Positions 17,264 through 29,250 of a stretch of 58,145 nt of DNA are shown here, piece after piece (positions within the stretch are counted from its first letter, which is position 1; each line of letters begins with the position of its first letter). Below the pieces are notes generated by a model that saw nothing but the letters and a program-made list of their open reading frames with translations, was not told the origin of the DNA and ran no database searches. Origin of the DNA: Planctomycetaceae bacterium (GTDB lineage: Bacteria > Planctomycetota > Planctomycetia > Planctomycetales > Planctomycetaceae); contig JAJDEJ010000231.1 of assembly GCA_029259815.1 (NCBI GenBank), forward strand, positions 1-58,145, read 5' to 3'. The position numbers and the translations under genes were made by a program.

Positions 17264-17833
17264 TCATCGACCAGCTTGCAGTCCGTGTTTGGACAAATAG
17301 GAGTAGGTCCGCCAGAAGCGATCCCAATAGTCGTTCTCAAACGGTCGGAGTTCCGGGTATCCGGGCACAAGGCAGCCGCTGTAGACATAGTCAGCAAACC
17401 CGTCAACCGGAACCAGCCCGGCTCGTTCTGGATTCCGCGCAATGTACTCCGCCACTTCCTCAAAGGCGTTTCGATCACGCTCTTCCTCCCGGAGGACATG
17501 ATCGTACGGCTGAAGTTGTAACCGTGCTCCCAGCTTCTCCAGCACCGGATTGATCTGTTTCCGGAAGTAACGCATTGCGATCCGCTGGTCACACTCTTGA
17601 TCGAGACCCACCCACAACAGATGCATGTGGTCCGGCATCAAACAATAGATTGGGCAGCACAATCCGTAGCGAAAGACCGTATGCGTCAGGATCTCCCGAA
17701 ACTTGTATGCGAAAATCGGAATCAACCAGCCTGTCTTCCGATCCTCCATCGTCAGTGACCAATGCACATAGGCCTGACCCCGATAGTGTTCTGACGGAAG
17801 ACGTTTCAGATAGGTGTGAGGTTTGCTGACCAT
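17264..17833 (-). CDS. REP-associated tyrosine transposase (RAYT, Y1/HUH family)
   Basis: 189 residues, normal for this single-copy IS200/IS605-related family. The HUH-type metal-binding pair is His69-Met70-His71 in MPDHMHLLW. The catalytic tyrosine is Tyr130 in AEYIARNPERAGLV, the typical RAYT signature. A strong ribosome site (AAAGGAG, 8 nt) supports the start at 17833. In enterobacteria RAYTs bind and cleave single-stranded REP hairpins preceded by a GTAG tetranucleotide. Here GTAG-footed hairpins lie on both sides of the gene (17181-17256, 17911-17980, 17994-18070), so the substrate is visible beside the enzyme. No terminal IS ends or left/right IS200 hairpins distinguish it as a free transposon. 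All catalytic residues look intact. Confidence 0.93.
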   Translation of the reverse strand: MVSKPHTYLKRLPSEHYRGQAYVHWSLTMEDRKTGWLIPIFAYKFREILTHTVFRYGLCCPIYCLMPDHMHLLWVGLDQECDQRIAMRYFRKQINPVLEKLGARLQLQPYDHVLREEERDRNAFEEVAEYIARNPERAGLVPVDGFADYVYSGCLVPGYPELRPFENDYWDRFWRTYSYLSKHGLQAGR

Positions 17834-17910
17834 GAAAGTCGCTCCTTTCTCCGTACCTACTCGATCGTGGCGCTCAACTCTCGACGTTGCAAGAGTCCAT
17901 AGTGCTCCCT

Positions 17911-17980
17911 CGTAGCTGAACTCGCCAGAGTTCAGTCACCGGCTCACGATTGATTCCTCTGAACTTTGACGAGTTGAGTG
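17911..17980. repeat. REP pair (family A), first unit upstream of RAYT
   Basis: 17911-17935 is a perfect GTAG plus CTGAACTCGCCAGAGTTCAG hairpin. The partner at 17959-17980 is degenerate. Confidence 0.8.
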
Positions 17981-17993
17981 ACAGGGAGGGACG

Positions 17994-18070
17994 GGTAGCT
18001 GGATTCGCCAGAATTCAGCCGTCGGTGCTGTCTACACCACATCGTCTGAACTCTGGCGAGTTCAGCTACT
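17994..18070. repeat. REP pair (family A), second unit upstream of RAYT
   Basis: 17994-18018 has the GTAG foot and CTGGATTCGCCAGAATTCAG. 18046-18070 has CTGAACTCTGGCGAGTTCAG then CTAC. The stems are 8 bp with 4-nt loops. Confidence 0.88.
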
Positions 18071-18081
18071 CGAAGATCGTG

Positions 18082-18393
18082 TCATCGGTCCCAGGGCATG
18101 CGGCCGTAGAGGTCGGTGCGGGTGGGTTCGGTCGAGACCCAGGCGGTGGGTTGGACGTCGCTGGTCTCCGGGAGGATGTCGCTGAGGGGGATCACCTTGA
18201 CGGGGCAGGGGGGCCAGTCGTGGTCGAGGACGATCAGCAGGTCCCAGTCGTGGGCCGGGCGGTCTCGGAAGTCGGAACTGTGCAAAGCGAACGTGATGCG
18301 GAGTTGATGCCAGCGGTTGCGGAGCCAGCGGACGTCGACGGGGAGACCGGAGGGTGTCGCACCTTCAGGAGACTGACGTCCCCCGCTCGCCAT
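18082..18393 (-). CDS. hypothetical protein after pyrB, N-terminus encoded by a repeat
   Basis: 103 residues, not recognised. The ATG at 18393 overlaps the last base of the pyrB stop (TAATG), suggesting translational coupling. The first dozen or so codons ([13 protein letters not shown]) come from palindromic repeat family C (18359-18391). The body then looks like a real globular protein, rich in Trp, Asp and Pro (WLRNRWHQLRITFALHSSDF, HDWDLLIVLDHDWPP, EPTRTDLYGRMPWDR). The original start may have been lost when the repeat inserted, so the true N-terminus is uncertain. A longer start at 18432 would overlap pyrB by about 40 nt. Confidence 0.55.
   Translation of the reverse strand: MASGGRQSPEGATPSGLPVDVRWLRNRWHQLRITFALHSSDFRDRPAHDWDLLIVLDHDWPPCPVKVIPLSDILPETSDVQPTAWVSTEPTRTDLYGRMPWDR
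18359..18391 (-). repeat. palindromic repeat family C, copy 5
   Basis: The reverse complement reads GGCGAGCGGGGGACGTCAGT then CTCCTGAAGGTGC. It abuts the pyrB stop and supplies the start of the next gene. Confidence 0.78.
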
Positions 18394-19343
18394 TACGCGA
18401 CGGCTTGCGTCTCGTGCAGCAGTGACAAACAAGCCATGCGGATGAAGAGGCCGTTGGTGACCTGGTTGAGGATCACAGAGTGATCGCCATCGGCGACTTC
18501 GGGAGTGATTTCGACACCGCGATTGATGGGACCGGGGGCGAGGATCAGGACGTCGTCTTTCGCTCGCCGCATGCGTTCGCTGGTCATGCCGAACAGGTGG
18601 GCGTACTCCGCGATCGACGGAAAGAAGGCACCACGTTGTCGCTCGAACTGCACGCGGAGGAGGTTGACACAGTCGGTTTCGGCGAGGACGTCCTCAAGGT
18701 TGTGTGAGACTTCGACGCCCAACTGGTCGATGTGCGGCGGGATAAGAGTGGCCGGTCCACAGACGATCACACGGGCTCCGAGTTTCTTGAGACCCCAGAT
18801 GTTCGAGCGGGCAACACGGCTGTGCAGAATGTCGCCCACGAGGGTGACTGTCAGTCCTTCGAGCGAGCCTCGCTTCTCGCGGATGGTGAAGATGTCGAGG
18901 AGTCCCTGTGTGGGGTGCTCGTGTGTGCCGTCACCCGCGTTGAGGACGTTGCAGTTGAGGTGCCGCGAAAGGAGCAGGGGGGCACCCGCTGATTTGTGCC
19001 TCACGACCATGATGTCGACGCCCATCGATTGGATGGTGAGAGCCGTGTCGATGAAGGTTTCGCCCTTCGACAGGCTGCTGCCCGAGGCGGTGAAGTCGAC
19101 CGTGTCGGCACTGAGTCGCTTGGCTGCGAGGCTGAAGCTGGTCTTGGTGCGAGTCGACGGCTCAAAAAATAGATTGGCGACCACGCTGCCGCTGAGGACG
19201 TTCGATTTGGGTTCCCCCTGTTCGGCCCGCTGTTTGAAGTCGGCCGCGACATCGAGAATTCGCGTGATTTCCTCGGCGGAGAGGTCCTCCAGAGCGAGCA
19301 AATGACGCCGCGTCCATGGAGCGGGTTCGGTCTGACGAGTCAT
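18393..19343 (-). CDS. pyrB: aspartate carbamoyltransferase catalytic chain
   Basis: 316 residues from the ATG at 19343; an upstream ATG at 19445 would add a non-homologous leader. The enzyme joins carbamoyl phosphate and aspartate in the second step of pyrimidine synthesis. The carbamoyl-phosphate loop [11 protein letters not shown] is at 60-70 (Ser63-Thr64-Arg65-Thr66). [14 protein letters not shown] near 138-151 and [10 protein letters not shown] near 283-292 are family signatures; in the last the usual preceding His is Ala (LAPGP). The length is normal. No regulatory-chain gene (pyrI) is adjacent. The dihydroorotase homologue encoded at 25.2 kb lacks most metal ligands, which recalls the ATCase/pseudo-DHOase complexes of pseudomonads. 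Confidence 0.95.
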   Translation of the reverse strand: MTRQTEPAPWTRRHLLALEDLSAEEITRILDVAADFKQRAEQGEPKSNVLSGSVVANLFFEPSTRTKTSFSLAAKRLSADTVDFTASGSSLSKGETFIDTALTIQSMGVDIMVVRHKSAGAPLLLSRHLNCNVLNAGDGTHEHPTQGLLDIFTIREKRGSLEGLTVTLVGDILHSRVARSNIWGLKKLGARVIVCGPATLIPPHIDQLGVEVSHNLEDVLAETDCVNLLRVQFERQRGAFFPSIAEYAHLFGMTSERMRRAKDDVLILAPGPINRGVEITPEVADGDHSVILNQVTNGLFIRMACLSLLHETQAVA

Positions 19344-19515
19344 GCACACACCGGATGTTGGCGACCAATACGACAGGAGGAAAGCTCCATTGCCAGCGTC
19401 GAATCTAACGCGGATGGGAGAGGCAATCAACAGGCGAGAGGCCACATCTCTGAGGGACTGCCATCGTCAGCAATTGCGACGATGGCACGATCTGAGATTT
19501 CCTTCAGATCAGCGC

Positions 19516-19545
19516 TTGACAAGGTTGGACTGAATCCATTATCGA
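19516..19545 (+). promoter_or_regulatory. possible sigma70-type promoter for the acidic protein gene
   Basis: TTGACA at 19516-19521, an 18-bp spacer, then TATCGA at 19540-19545, about 68 bp before the start codon. The -10 box is weak. Nothing else is seen in the 269-bp gap 19344-19612. Confidence 0.3.
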
Positions 19546-19612
19546 AGCTCGCAAGAGTGCTATTCCTCTGATACAGGCGCAACTGATTAGACGATTCATA
19601 GAGGATGTCGAA

Positions 19613-19906
19613 ATGTTATTGGCCCCCACCGAGATCGACCATATCGTGACCAACCAGTTGGGCAAGACTGACTCACCGGAGTTCGCAATGACTCCCGAGC
19701 AGGATCGGCCCTTCTGGTGCGTCGCTGAAGACGATGACGAATTCGATGATGATGACGAATTCGACGACGACGACGACGATGATGATGAGTTCGATGACGA
19801 CGACGACTTTGACGACGACGAATTCGACGACGAGGACGACGATCTCGATGATGACGAAGACGAGGAGGAGGACGACGATCTCTTCGACGACGACGATGAT
19901 TTCTGA
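19613..19906 (+). CDS. small protein with a C-terminal Asp/Glu-only tail
   Basis: 97 residues. The first 39 form an ordinary segment (MLLAPTEIDHIVTNQLG, then PEQDRPFWCVAE). Residues 40-97 consist only of Asp, Glu, Phe and Leu, mostly runs of Asp broken by Glu-Phe or Phe. The coding strand is a GAC/GAT trinucleotide-repeat tract, so its length may vary between strains. A GAGGA ribosome site precedes the ATG. No export signal is present. It could bind cations or basic proteins, or mimic nucleic acid, but no function can be assigned. The opposite strand has an open poly-Ser frame that is an artefact of the repeat. The gene precedes ileS on the same strand. Confidence 0.65.
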   Translation: MLLAPTEIDHIVTNQLGKTDSPEFAMTPEQDRPFWCVAEDDDEFDDDDEFDDDDDDDDEFDDDDDFDDDEFDDEDDDLDDDEDEEEDDDLFDDDDDF

Positions 19907-19924
19907 GTCACTCCACTGTTGAAT

Positions 19925-19945
19925 GATCAGAGAGAACGTCTGATC
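19925..19945 (+). terminator. hairpin after the acidic protein gene
   Basis: A perfect 7-bp stem GATCAGA/TCTGATC with a 7-nt loop lies 19 bp after the stop codon. There is no U-run, so terminator function is uncertain. Confidence 0.35.
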
Positions 19946-20083
19946 GACAGGCGATATCGCGCGCCGGCCTCACGATCTGTGATGTCGGCGTACTTTGCTT
20001 TGGGGGCAGGGGTTGACCGCAGGCGGTGGCCCTTCGATCATGCCTCTTTCCGATGTCGATAGTCTTCTCCCGCGAGTCGCTCC

Positions 20084-24427
<4,344 letters not shown>

Positions 24428-24512
24428 TATTGTCCTGTCGCACATCCTCCGAGGTGGAGTATAATTCTTCATTGATAGGTGGCGACGATCTCCCTCAGAC
24501 AATCGAACGTCG

Positions 24513-24710
24513 ATGACCAGTCCCGCGAAACAAGCCCTTGTTGAACTCGCTGAGCAGTTGCCCGAAGACTGTTCATGGGACGAGGTGATGTCACAACTGT
24601 ATGTGCGTCAGAAGATCCAGCAGGGTCTCGCTGAAGTTGAGGCTGGACGCGTCGTGTCACACGAGGAAGTTTTCGCTGAGTACTCTGACGTCAGAAGAGT
24701 CTCAATTTGA
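24513..24710 (+). CDS. orphan antitoxin-like small protein
   Basis: 65 residues resembling the short antitoxin partners of RelE/ParE toxins: a helical N-terminus (KQALVELAEQLPEDCSWDEVMSQLYVRQKI) followed by QQGLAEVEAGRVVSHEEVFAEY, a typical toxin-binding tail. A -10-like TATAAT lies at 24460-24465. No toxin gene follows; instead there is a 240-bp inverted-repeat element. It is most likely a remnant of a broken toxin-antitoxin pair, or an antitoxin that protects against a toxin elsewhere. Confidence 0.65.
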   Translation: MTSPAKQALVELAEQLPEDCSWDEVMSQLYVRQKIQQGLAEVEAGRVVSHEEVFAEYSDVRRVSI

Positions 24711-24795
24711 GACTCAAGGCATCTCTGAAGTGCAGACCTTGGTTGGTAGCGGCGTCGATGTTCATGTGATCGCTCCTCAACATCGGGTCGTGTTT

Positions 24796-25036
24796 CGACC
24801 CTGAAAGGGTCTCATCTCGCAGCCCAGGGTCGTGAGCGTAGCGAGCGCACCCTGGGATCGAGGCTCAGGAGAGAGGTCAACCCCAAAGGGGTTGCATACG
24901 TCGAGCATGAATTGCGCTCAACCCGATATTTATGTGGAACCCCTTTGGGGTTCTCCGAATGCCGGGGTCGATGCCCAGGGTGCGCTCACACAGTGAGCGA
25001 CCCTGGGCTGCGAAATTAGACCCCTACAGGGTCGAG
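24796..25036. repeat. large composite inverted-repeat element
   Basis: Two arms of roughly 100 bp (24796-24895 and 24930-25036) are imperfect reverse complements. Each holds nested hairpins: GACCCTGAAAGGGTC, CCCAGGGTCGTGAGC...GCGCACCCTGGG and AACCCCAAAGGGGTT. This fills most of the gap 24711-25218, where no gene is seen. Confidence 0.85.
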
Positions 25037-25218
25037 TGTCTTTGCAAACCGACATCCACTGCACTACCACCTGCACTACCACCAATGAGCATCTCCATTC
25101 GTGATATCTGAGGTGGCAGTCCGGCTGCGTATCGTGTCGGTGGAGATTCGGTATACTGGCTGAGACGATCCAAAACACTGGTCAAAACCTCTCCCCCCGG
25201 AACCATCTCGACTGACTC

Positions 25219-26493
25219 ATGAGCACACTTCTCATTCGTGGGGGTCGCATTGTTGATCCGGCTTCGAGTCGGGATGCGTTTGATGATTTGCTGATTGTGG
25301 ATGGTCGCATTGCGGAGCGGGGCATCTCGTTGGAGGACGCGGATGAGACAATTGATGCGGGGGGAATGATTGTCTGTCCCGGGTTGATCGATGCGCGCGT
25401 GTCGCTGCGGGAGCCGGGGTTCGAGGAAGACGAGACGATCGAGACCGGGACGGCGGCGGCTCTGGCGGGGGGCTTTACGACCGTCGGGTGCATGCCGGAT
25501 ACGGAGCCGCCGGTCGATACGCGGGCGGCGGCGGAGTTTGTGTCGCGTCAGGCGGAGCGGGCGGACAACTGTCGAGTCGTGCCTTTGGGGGCGGTCACGA
25601 AGCGGCATGCGGGTGAAGAACTGGCGGAGATGGCACAGCTCGTCGATGGCGGTGCCGTGGCGTTCACCGATGGCAAACAACCGATCGCCAACTCCGAGGT
25701 CATGCGGCGGGCTTTGCAGTATGCAGGGATGCTCGATCGACCGATCCTGCATCATCCGCAAGTGCCACAATTAGTCGCTGATGGTGTGATGCACGACGGC
25801 TTTTACTCCACCAAGCTCGGGCTGCAGGGGATGCCCGCAGCGGCGGAGGAGATCATGGTCCGCCGGGACATCGCGCTCGCCGAGTTGACGGGCAGCCGTA
25901 TCCATCTGATGGGGGTGTCGTCGAAGAACAGTGTGGACGAGATTCGGCAGGCGCAACAGCGGGGCATCGCGGTGACGGCGGACGTGACGCCGCATCACCT
26001 CGCACTCACGGACGCCTGCCTGGAGAATTACGACTCCAACTACAAAGTTGATCCGCCCCTGCGGACACAGCAGCACGTCGACGCACTGATCGATGGTCTG
26101 CAGGACGGCACGCTCGACCTGATCTGTTCGGACCATCAACCGTGGGCCTCAGAGAAGAAGGATCTGGAGATCGACTTGGTGCCGTTTGGCATCGTGGGAT
26201 TGGAGACACTGATCCCGATTTGCATTGAGTCGCTGCTGGAGCCGGGTCACCTCACATGGCTGCAACTGATCTCAAAGCTGACCGTTGGTCCTGCAAAACT
26301 GTTGGGTCTGAAGTCTGGGACACTCACGCCCGGCGTGGTCGCTGACGTGACAATGATTGACCCGTCAGCCGAGTGGACGATCGATGCGACCAAGTTCCGC
26401 TCAAGGAGTCGCAACACGCCCTTTCATGGCCGTACCGTGCGGGGCAGAGCGGTGGGGACGATCGTGGGGGGCGAGGTGCGGTATCGGCTGTGA
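25219..26493 (+). CDS. pyrC: dihydroorotase-family protein, probably catalytically dead (PyrX-like)
   Basis: 424 residues, full length for a type I dihydroorotase of the amidohydrolase superfamily. Overall similarity is clear (CPGLIDARVSLREPGFEED, AALAGGFTTVGCMPDTEPP, DVTPHHLALTD, LICSDHQPW, PAKLLGLKSGTLTPG). However, the metal-binding HxH normally found after GLID is Arg60-Val61-Ser62, and the later ligand His of the HVST motif is Gly232 (MGVSS). Asp151, a His at 178/179 and Asp305 remain. Family knowledge: in pseudomonads an inactive homologue (PyrC', pyrX) forms a complex with PyrB and is needed for its activity. With pyrB only 6 kb away, that structural role is the best inference; a true dihydroorotase must then be elsewhere. 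Confidence 0.9.
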   Translation: MSTLLIRGGRIVDPASSRDAFDDLLIVDGRIAERGISLEDADETIDAGGMIVCPGLIDARVSLREPGFEEDETIETGTAAALAGGFTTVGCMPDTEPPVDTRAAAEFVSRQAERADNCRVVPLGAVTKRHAGEELAEMAQLVDGGAVAFTDGKQPIANSEVMRRALQYAGMLDRPILHHPQVPQLVADGVMHDGFYSTKLGLQGMPAAAEEIMVRRDIALAELTGSRIHLMGVSSKNSVDEIRQAQQRGIAVTADVTPHHLALTDACLENYDSNYKVDPPLRTQQHVDALIDGLQDGTLDLICSDHQPWASEKKDLEIDLVPFGIVGLETLIPICIESLLEPGHLTWLQLISKLTVGPAKLLGLKSGTLTPGVVADVTMIDPSAEWTIDATKFRSRSRNTPFHGRTVRGRAVGTIVGGEVRYRL

Positions 26494-26507
26494 AGGCTGA
26501 GAATCCG

Positions 26508-26831
26508 TCAGAGGTCGTCTTCAGTCAGATCGCGCTGGGCGTGGTGACGAACGGCATGGACGACCACACGATTTTGACGAATTGTAAAGACGATGCGGTG
26601 TGTCGGTCGGCTGCCCAACCCAAAGTGCAGCTCTCGCAACGGGATCAGGATGTCGACGTCTTCACGAGCAATCGTGCAGCGATCTGGATTCGTTTCCAAA
26701 GTTTGAATCGCCGCCACGATGCCATTGTACCAGCGGTCGGCTTCGTCAACTGAGCGATTCTGTTCCCACCAGTCGGCAGCTTGATTGAGTTCTCGTTCAG
26801 CCCGAGTGGTTAACACGACCTCATAGGTCAT
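26508..26831 (-). CDS. RelE/ParE-type toxin
   Basis: 107 residues with the RelE/ParE fold: N-terminal helices (YEVVLTTRAERELNQAADWWEQN), then the conserved IPLRELHFGLGSRPTHRIVFTIRQNRVVVHAVRHHAQRDL pattern of strands that forms the active face. The start overlaps the antitoxin stop by 4 nt (ATGA at 26828-26831), so the pair is coupled. The target (mRNA on the ribosome or gyrase) is not evident. It converges tail-to-tail with the pyrC-like gene, 14 bp away. Confidence 0.87.
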   Translation of the reverse strand: MTYEVVLTTRAERELNQAADWWEQNRSVDEADRWYNGIVAAIQTLETNPDRCTIAREDVDILIPLRELHFGLGSRPTHRIVFTIRQNRVVVHAVRHHAQRDLTEDDL

Positions 26832-27067
26832 GTCGAGTATCCTCGCTCGCGGCGCATCTCGTCAACGATCACGGAGAGTGGCCGAACACGTCCGGCTTCC
26901 TCGTCAGCGATGCTTTCATGGATCGCTGCCACAGAATCTCGGTGCTCCTTCTGGATCGCCTGCCAGCGCCGAAGACATTCTTCTAAAGAGGTCGATCCAT
27001 TCTCATCGCCGAGTTGAGTTTCGGCGAATTCATGAAAATCATCGAGTTCGGTTCGTGTGAATCCCAT
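26828..27067 (-). CDS. antitoxin of the RelE/ParE pair
   Basis: 79 residues, helical and acidic, with the toxin-contact tail IADEEAGRVRPLSVIVDEMRRERGYST typical of antitoxins preceding ParE/RelE toxins. The middle (LEECLRRWQAIQKEHRDSVAAIHE) is a long amphipathic helix. There is no clear ribbon-helix-helix signature at the N-terminus, so DNA binding is uncertain. It is the first gene of the two-gene module. Confidence 0.8.
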   Translation of the reverse strand: MGFTRTELDDFHEFAETQLGDENGSTSLEECLRRWQAIQKEHRDSVAAIHESIADEEAGRVRPLSVIVDEMRRERGYST

Positions 27068-27139
27068 GGGGCACCTCTACGATTGAGAACGACACCATCA
27101 TAACGCGGTGAAGGTGGACGTGCGAAACCGCGAGCGGGG

Positions 27140-28384
27140 TTACGCAGCCTTGCCGAGGATGAGGCAGGCGTTGTGGCCGCCGAAGCCGAAGCTGTTGGTC
27201 AGCACACGGTCGATCGGCATCTCGCGGGCATCGTGGGGGATGTAGTCGAGATCGCAGGCTGGGTCGGGGTTATCGAGGTTGATCGTCGGTGGGGCGATCT
27301 GGTTTTGCAGAGCGAGGACTGAGATTACGAACTCGACGCCGCCGGAGGCTCCGAGCAGATGGCCGATCTGGCTCTTGGTGCTGGAGACGGGCATCTTCTT
27401 GACGTGTGAGTCGAAGACCGTTTTGATGGCGATCGTTTCTGCGATGTCGCCCAGAGGTGTGCTGGTGCCGTGGGCGTTGACGTAGCTGATGGTTTCGGGA
27501 TCGAGCTTGGCGTCGCGAAGGGCGGCCCCCATGGCTCGGGCGGCACCGCGGCCTTCGGGGTCGGGAGCCGTCATGTGAGTACCGTCGGCTGACATGCCGT
27601 AGCCGTACATCTCAGCGAGGATTTCCGCACCGCGAGCTTTGGCGTGTTCGTACTCTTCGAGGATCACGATGCCCGCTCCTTCGCCCAGGACAAAGCCGTC
27701 GCGGTCTTTGTCAAAGGGACGGGATGCGGACTGGGGGTTGTCGTTGCGAGTCGACAGGGCCTGCATGCGACCGAAGCCGGAGACGCCCATCGGGGTGATG
27801 GCTGCTTCGCTGCCGCCGGTGACCATGACATCTGCCATGTCGTTCTGGATGAGCTTGTAGGCGTCGCCGATCGCATTAGTGGCGGACGCACAGGCAGTCG
27901 CAACCGCACTGTTGGGTCCACGCAGTCCCCAGTGGACCGAAATATTCCCGCTGGCGGCGTTGACCATCAGCTTGGGGATCATGAACGGGGAGACGCGTGA
28001 CGGACCTTTGTCGAAGAGTTGAGCGTGATTGGATTCGATCTCACTCAGCCCGCCGATACCGCTGCCGACGAGGACGCCGTTGCGGTAGGGGTCGCCTGCC
28101 TGGAAGTCGATGCCTGATTGCTCGATCGCTTTGTGGGCAGCCACGAGCCCGAAGTGCACAAAGCGGTCGATCCGCTTGAGCTCCTTCGGGGACATATCAA
28201 TATGGTCACCGGGCTGAAAACCCTGGATCTCGCCGGCGAACTTCACTTTGAAGGTCGCCGGGTCGAACCGGGTAATCGGACCGATCCCGCTTTTGCCGGC
28301 ACACAGCCGGTCCCAGAACTCTGGTACGTTACATCCCAACGTGGAGACGACGCCCAGTCCCGTCACAACGACGCGTCTGCCCAT
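27140..28384 (-). CDS. fabF: 3-oxoacyl-ACP synthase II
   Basis: 414 residues, the standard length. It extends acyl-ACP by two carbons from malonyl-ACP in fatty-acid synthesis. The catalytic triad is complete: Cys165 in VATACASATN, and the two histidines in NAHGTSTPLGD (about 305) and KSQIGHLLGASGG (about 341). The N-terminus RRVVVTGLGVVSTLG is typical. The gene starts 3 bp after the acpP stop, forming an acpP-fabF operon as in many bacteria. Confidence 0.97.
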   Translation of the reverse strand: MGRRVVVTGLGVVSTLGCNVPEFWDRLCAGKSGIGPITRFDPATFKVKFAGEIQGFQPGDHIDMSPKELKRIDRFVHFGLVAAHKAIEQSGIDFQAGDPYRNGVLVGSGIGGLSEIESNHAQLFDKGPSRVSPFMIPKLMVNAASGNISVHWGLRGPNSAVATACASATNAIGDAYKLIQNDMADVMVTGGSEAAITPMGVSGFGRMQALSTRNDNPQSASRPFDKDRDGFVLGEGAGIVILEEYEHAKARGAEILAEMYGYGMSADGTHMTAPDPEGRGAARAMGAALRDAKLDPETISYVNAHGTSTPLGDIAETIAIKTVFDSHVKKMPVSSTKSQIGHLLGASGGVEFVISVLALQNQIAPPTINLDNPDPACDLDYIPHDAREMPIDRVLTNSFGFGGHNACLILGKAA

Positions 28385-28387
28385 GGG

Positions 28388-28618
28388 CTACGACTTCTCC
28401 TCGATGTACTCGATGGCATCGCCAACGGTCTGGATTTTCTCGTAATCGTCATCAGGGATGCTGATGCCGAAATCGTCCTCGAAGGCCATCACCAGCTCGA
28501 CCACGTCGAGCGAGTCGGCTTTGAGGTCGTCGACGAACTTGCTTTCGCGACTGATCTCTTCCTTCGGGACGCTGAGCTGTTCGCTCACGATGGCTGTGAC
28601 TTTTTCTTCCGTTCCCAC
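28388..28618 (-). CDS. acpP: acyl carrier protein
   Basis: 76 residues from a GTG start at 28618, chosen because AAGGAG lies 6 nt upstream and the length then matches the family; an ATG at 28663 would add 15 unusual residues. The phosphopantetheine attachment serine is Ser36 in [14 protein letters not shown]. The protein is acidic and helical, carries growing acyl chains, and is co-transcribed with fabF. Confidence 0.96.
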   Translation of the reverse strand: MGTEEKVTAIVSEQLSVPKEEISRESKFVDDLKADSLDVVELVMAFEDDFGISIPDDDYEKIQTVGDAIEYIEEKS

Positions 28619-29250
28619 CAGACTCTCCTTCTTCGCAGCGAATTGTCGTCTTGATTCATGCAAATTGACACAACTGCGGACCTGCTTGGCAGTTGAGAGA
28701 GAAGCTGAGCATTTTGCCCTCCTGTGCCTCCCTCGCCCCTTGGTCCTATCGTGGTGCCACCAGCGAAGATATAGCGGCTTTGAGGGATCGTGTAAACGGC
28801 AAAGGGGGTCAACCTCTCAATCCGCACGAGTTGCCTAGAATCCCGTGGTTTGTCAGGCGGAAACATTGCCGTCTTAACTGCCTGGCTTGATGCGATGACT
28901 GAGTTCTCGTTTGAAGTCCTGTGAGTCTTCGTGATGTAAGCCGGTTAACCTCGGTCGTGATTGCAACACGTGTAACCTGCAAGGTTTGAGCGGCCTTGGA
29001 CCAGATTCGACAGATGAATTGGCATCCGGTCTGAGGCATCGGGTATCCTTGATGGGGTGTATCCGCCCTCCTGTGGAACGGTTTGATGTCTGCACAGTCG
29101 TTGCACGTCGATCCAGTTCCACAATAGCGACCCTGCGTCGTCCTGCCCGCATCCCGTCTGACTCGTTGACCAAACCTGTTGATTGGTCACAAGTCGACGG
29201 ATTGTCATTTCCAGAGTTGAGACCAAACTCTGAACCTGAAGGCTCCGAGA
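28619..29250. other. 632-bp intergenic stretch, no gene seen
   Basis: It lies between the divergent acpP and giant N-domain protein genes. Neither rpmF nor plsX, common acpP neighbours, is found. Short open frames here lack ribosome sites and protein-like composition. It must hold both promoters, but no convincing -35/-10 pair was found. Confidence 0.6.

Noticed and set aside
18505-19305. 266-codon plus-strand frame opposite pyrB
   Set aside because: It is a shadow of pyrB, which carries all the ATCase motifs.
19504-19911. Poly-serine protein on the minus strand
   Set aside because: It is the mechanical reverse frame of the GAC/GAT acidic tract.
24796-25036. CRISPR array
   Set aside because: The repeats are a single mirrored pair with nested palindromes, not regularly spaced direct repeats, and no cas genes are present in the window.
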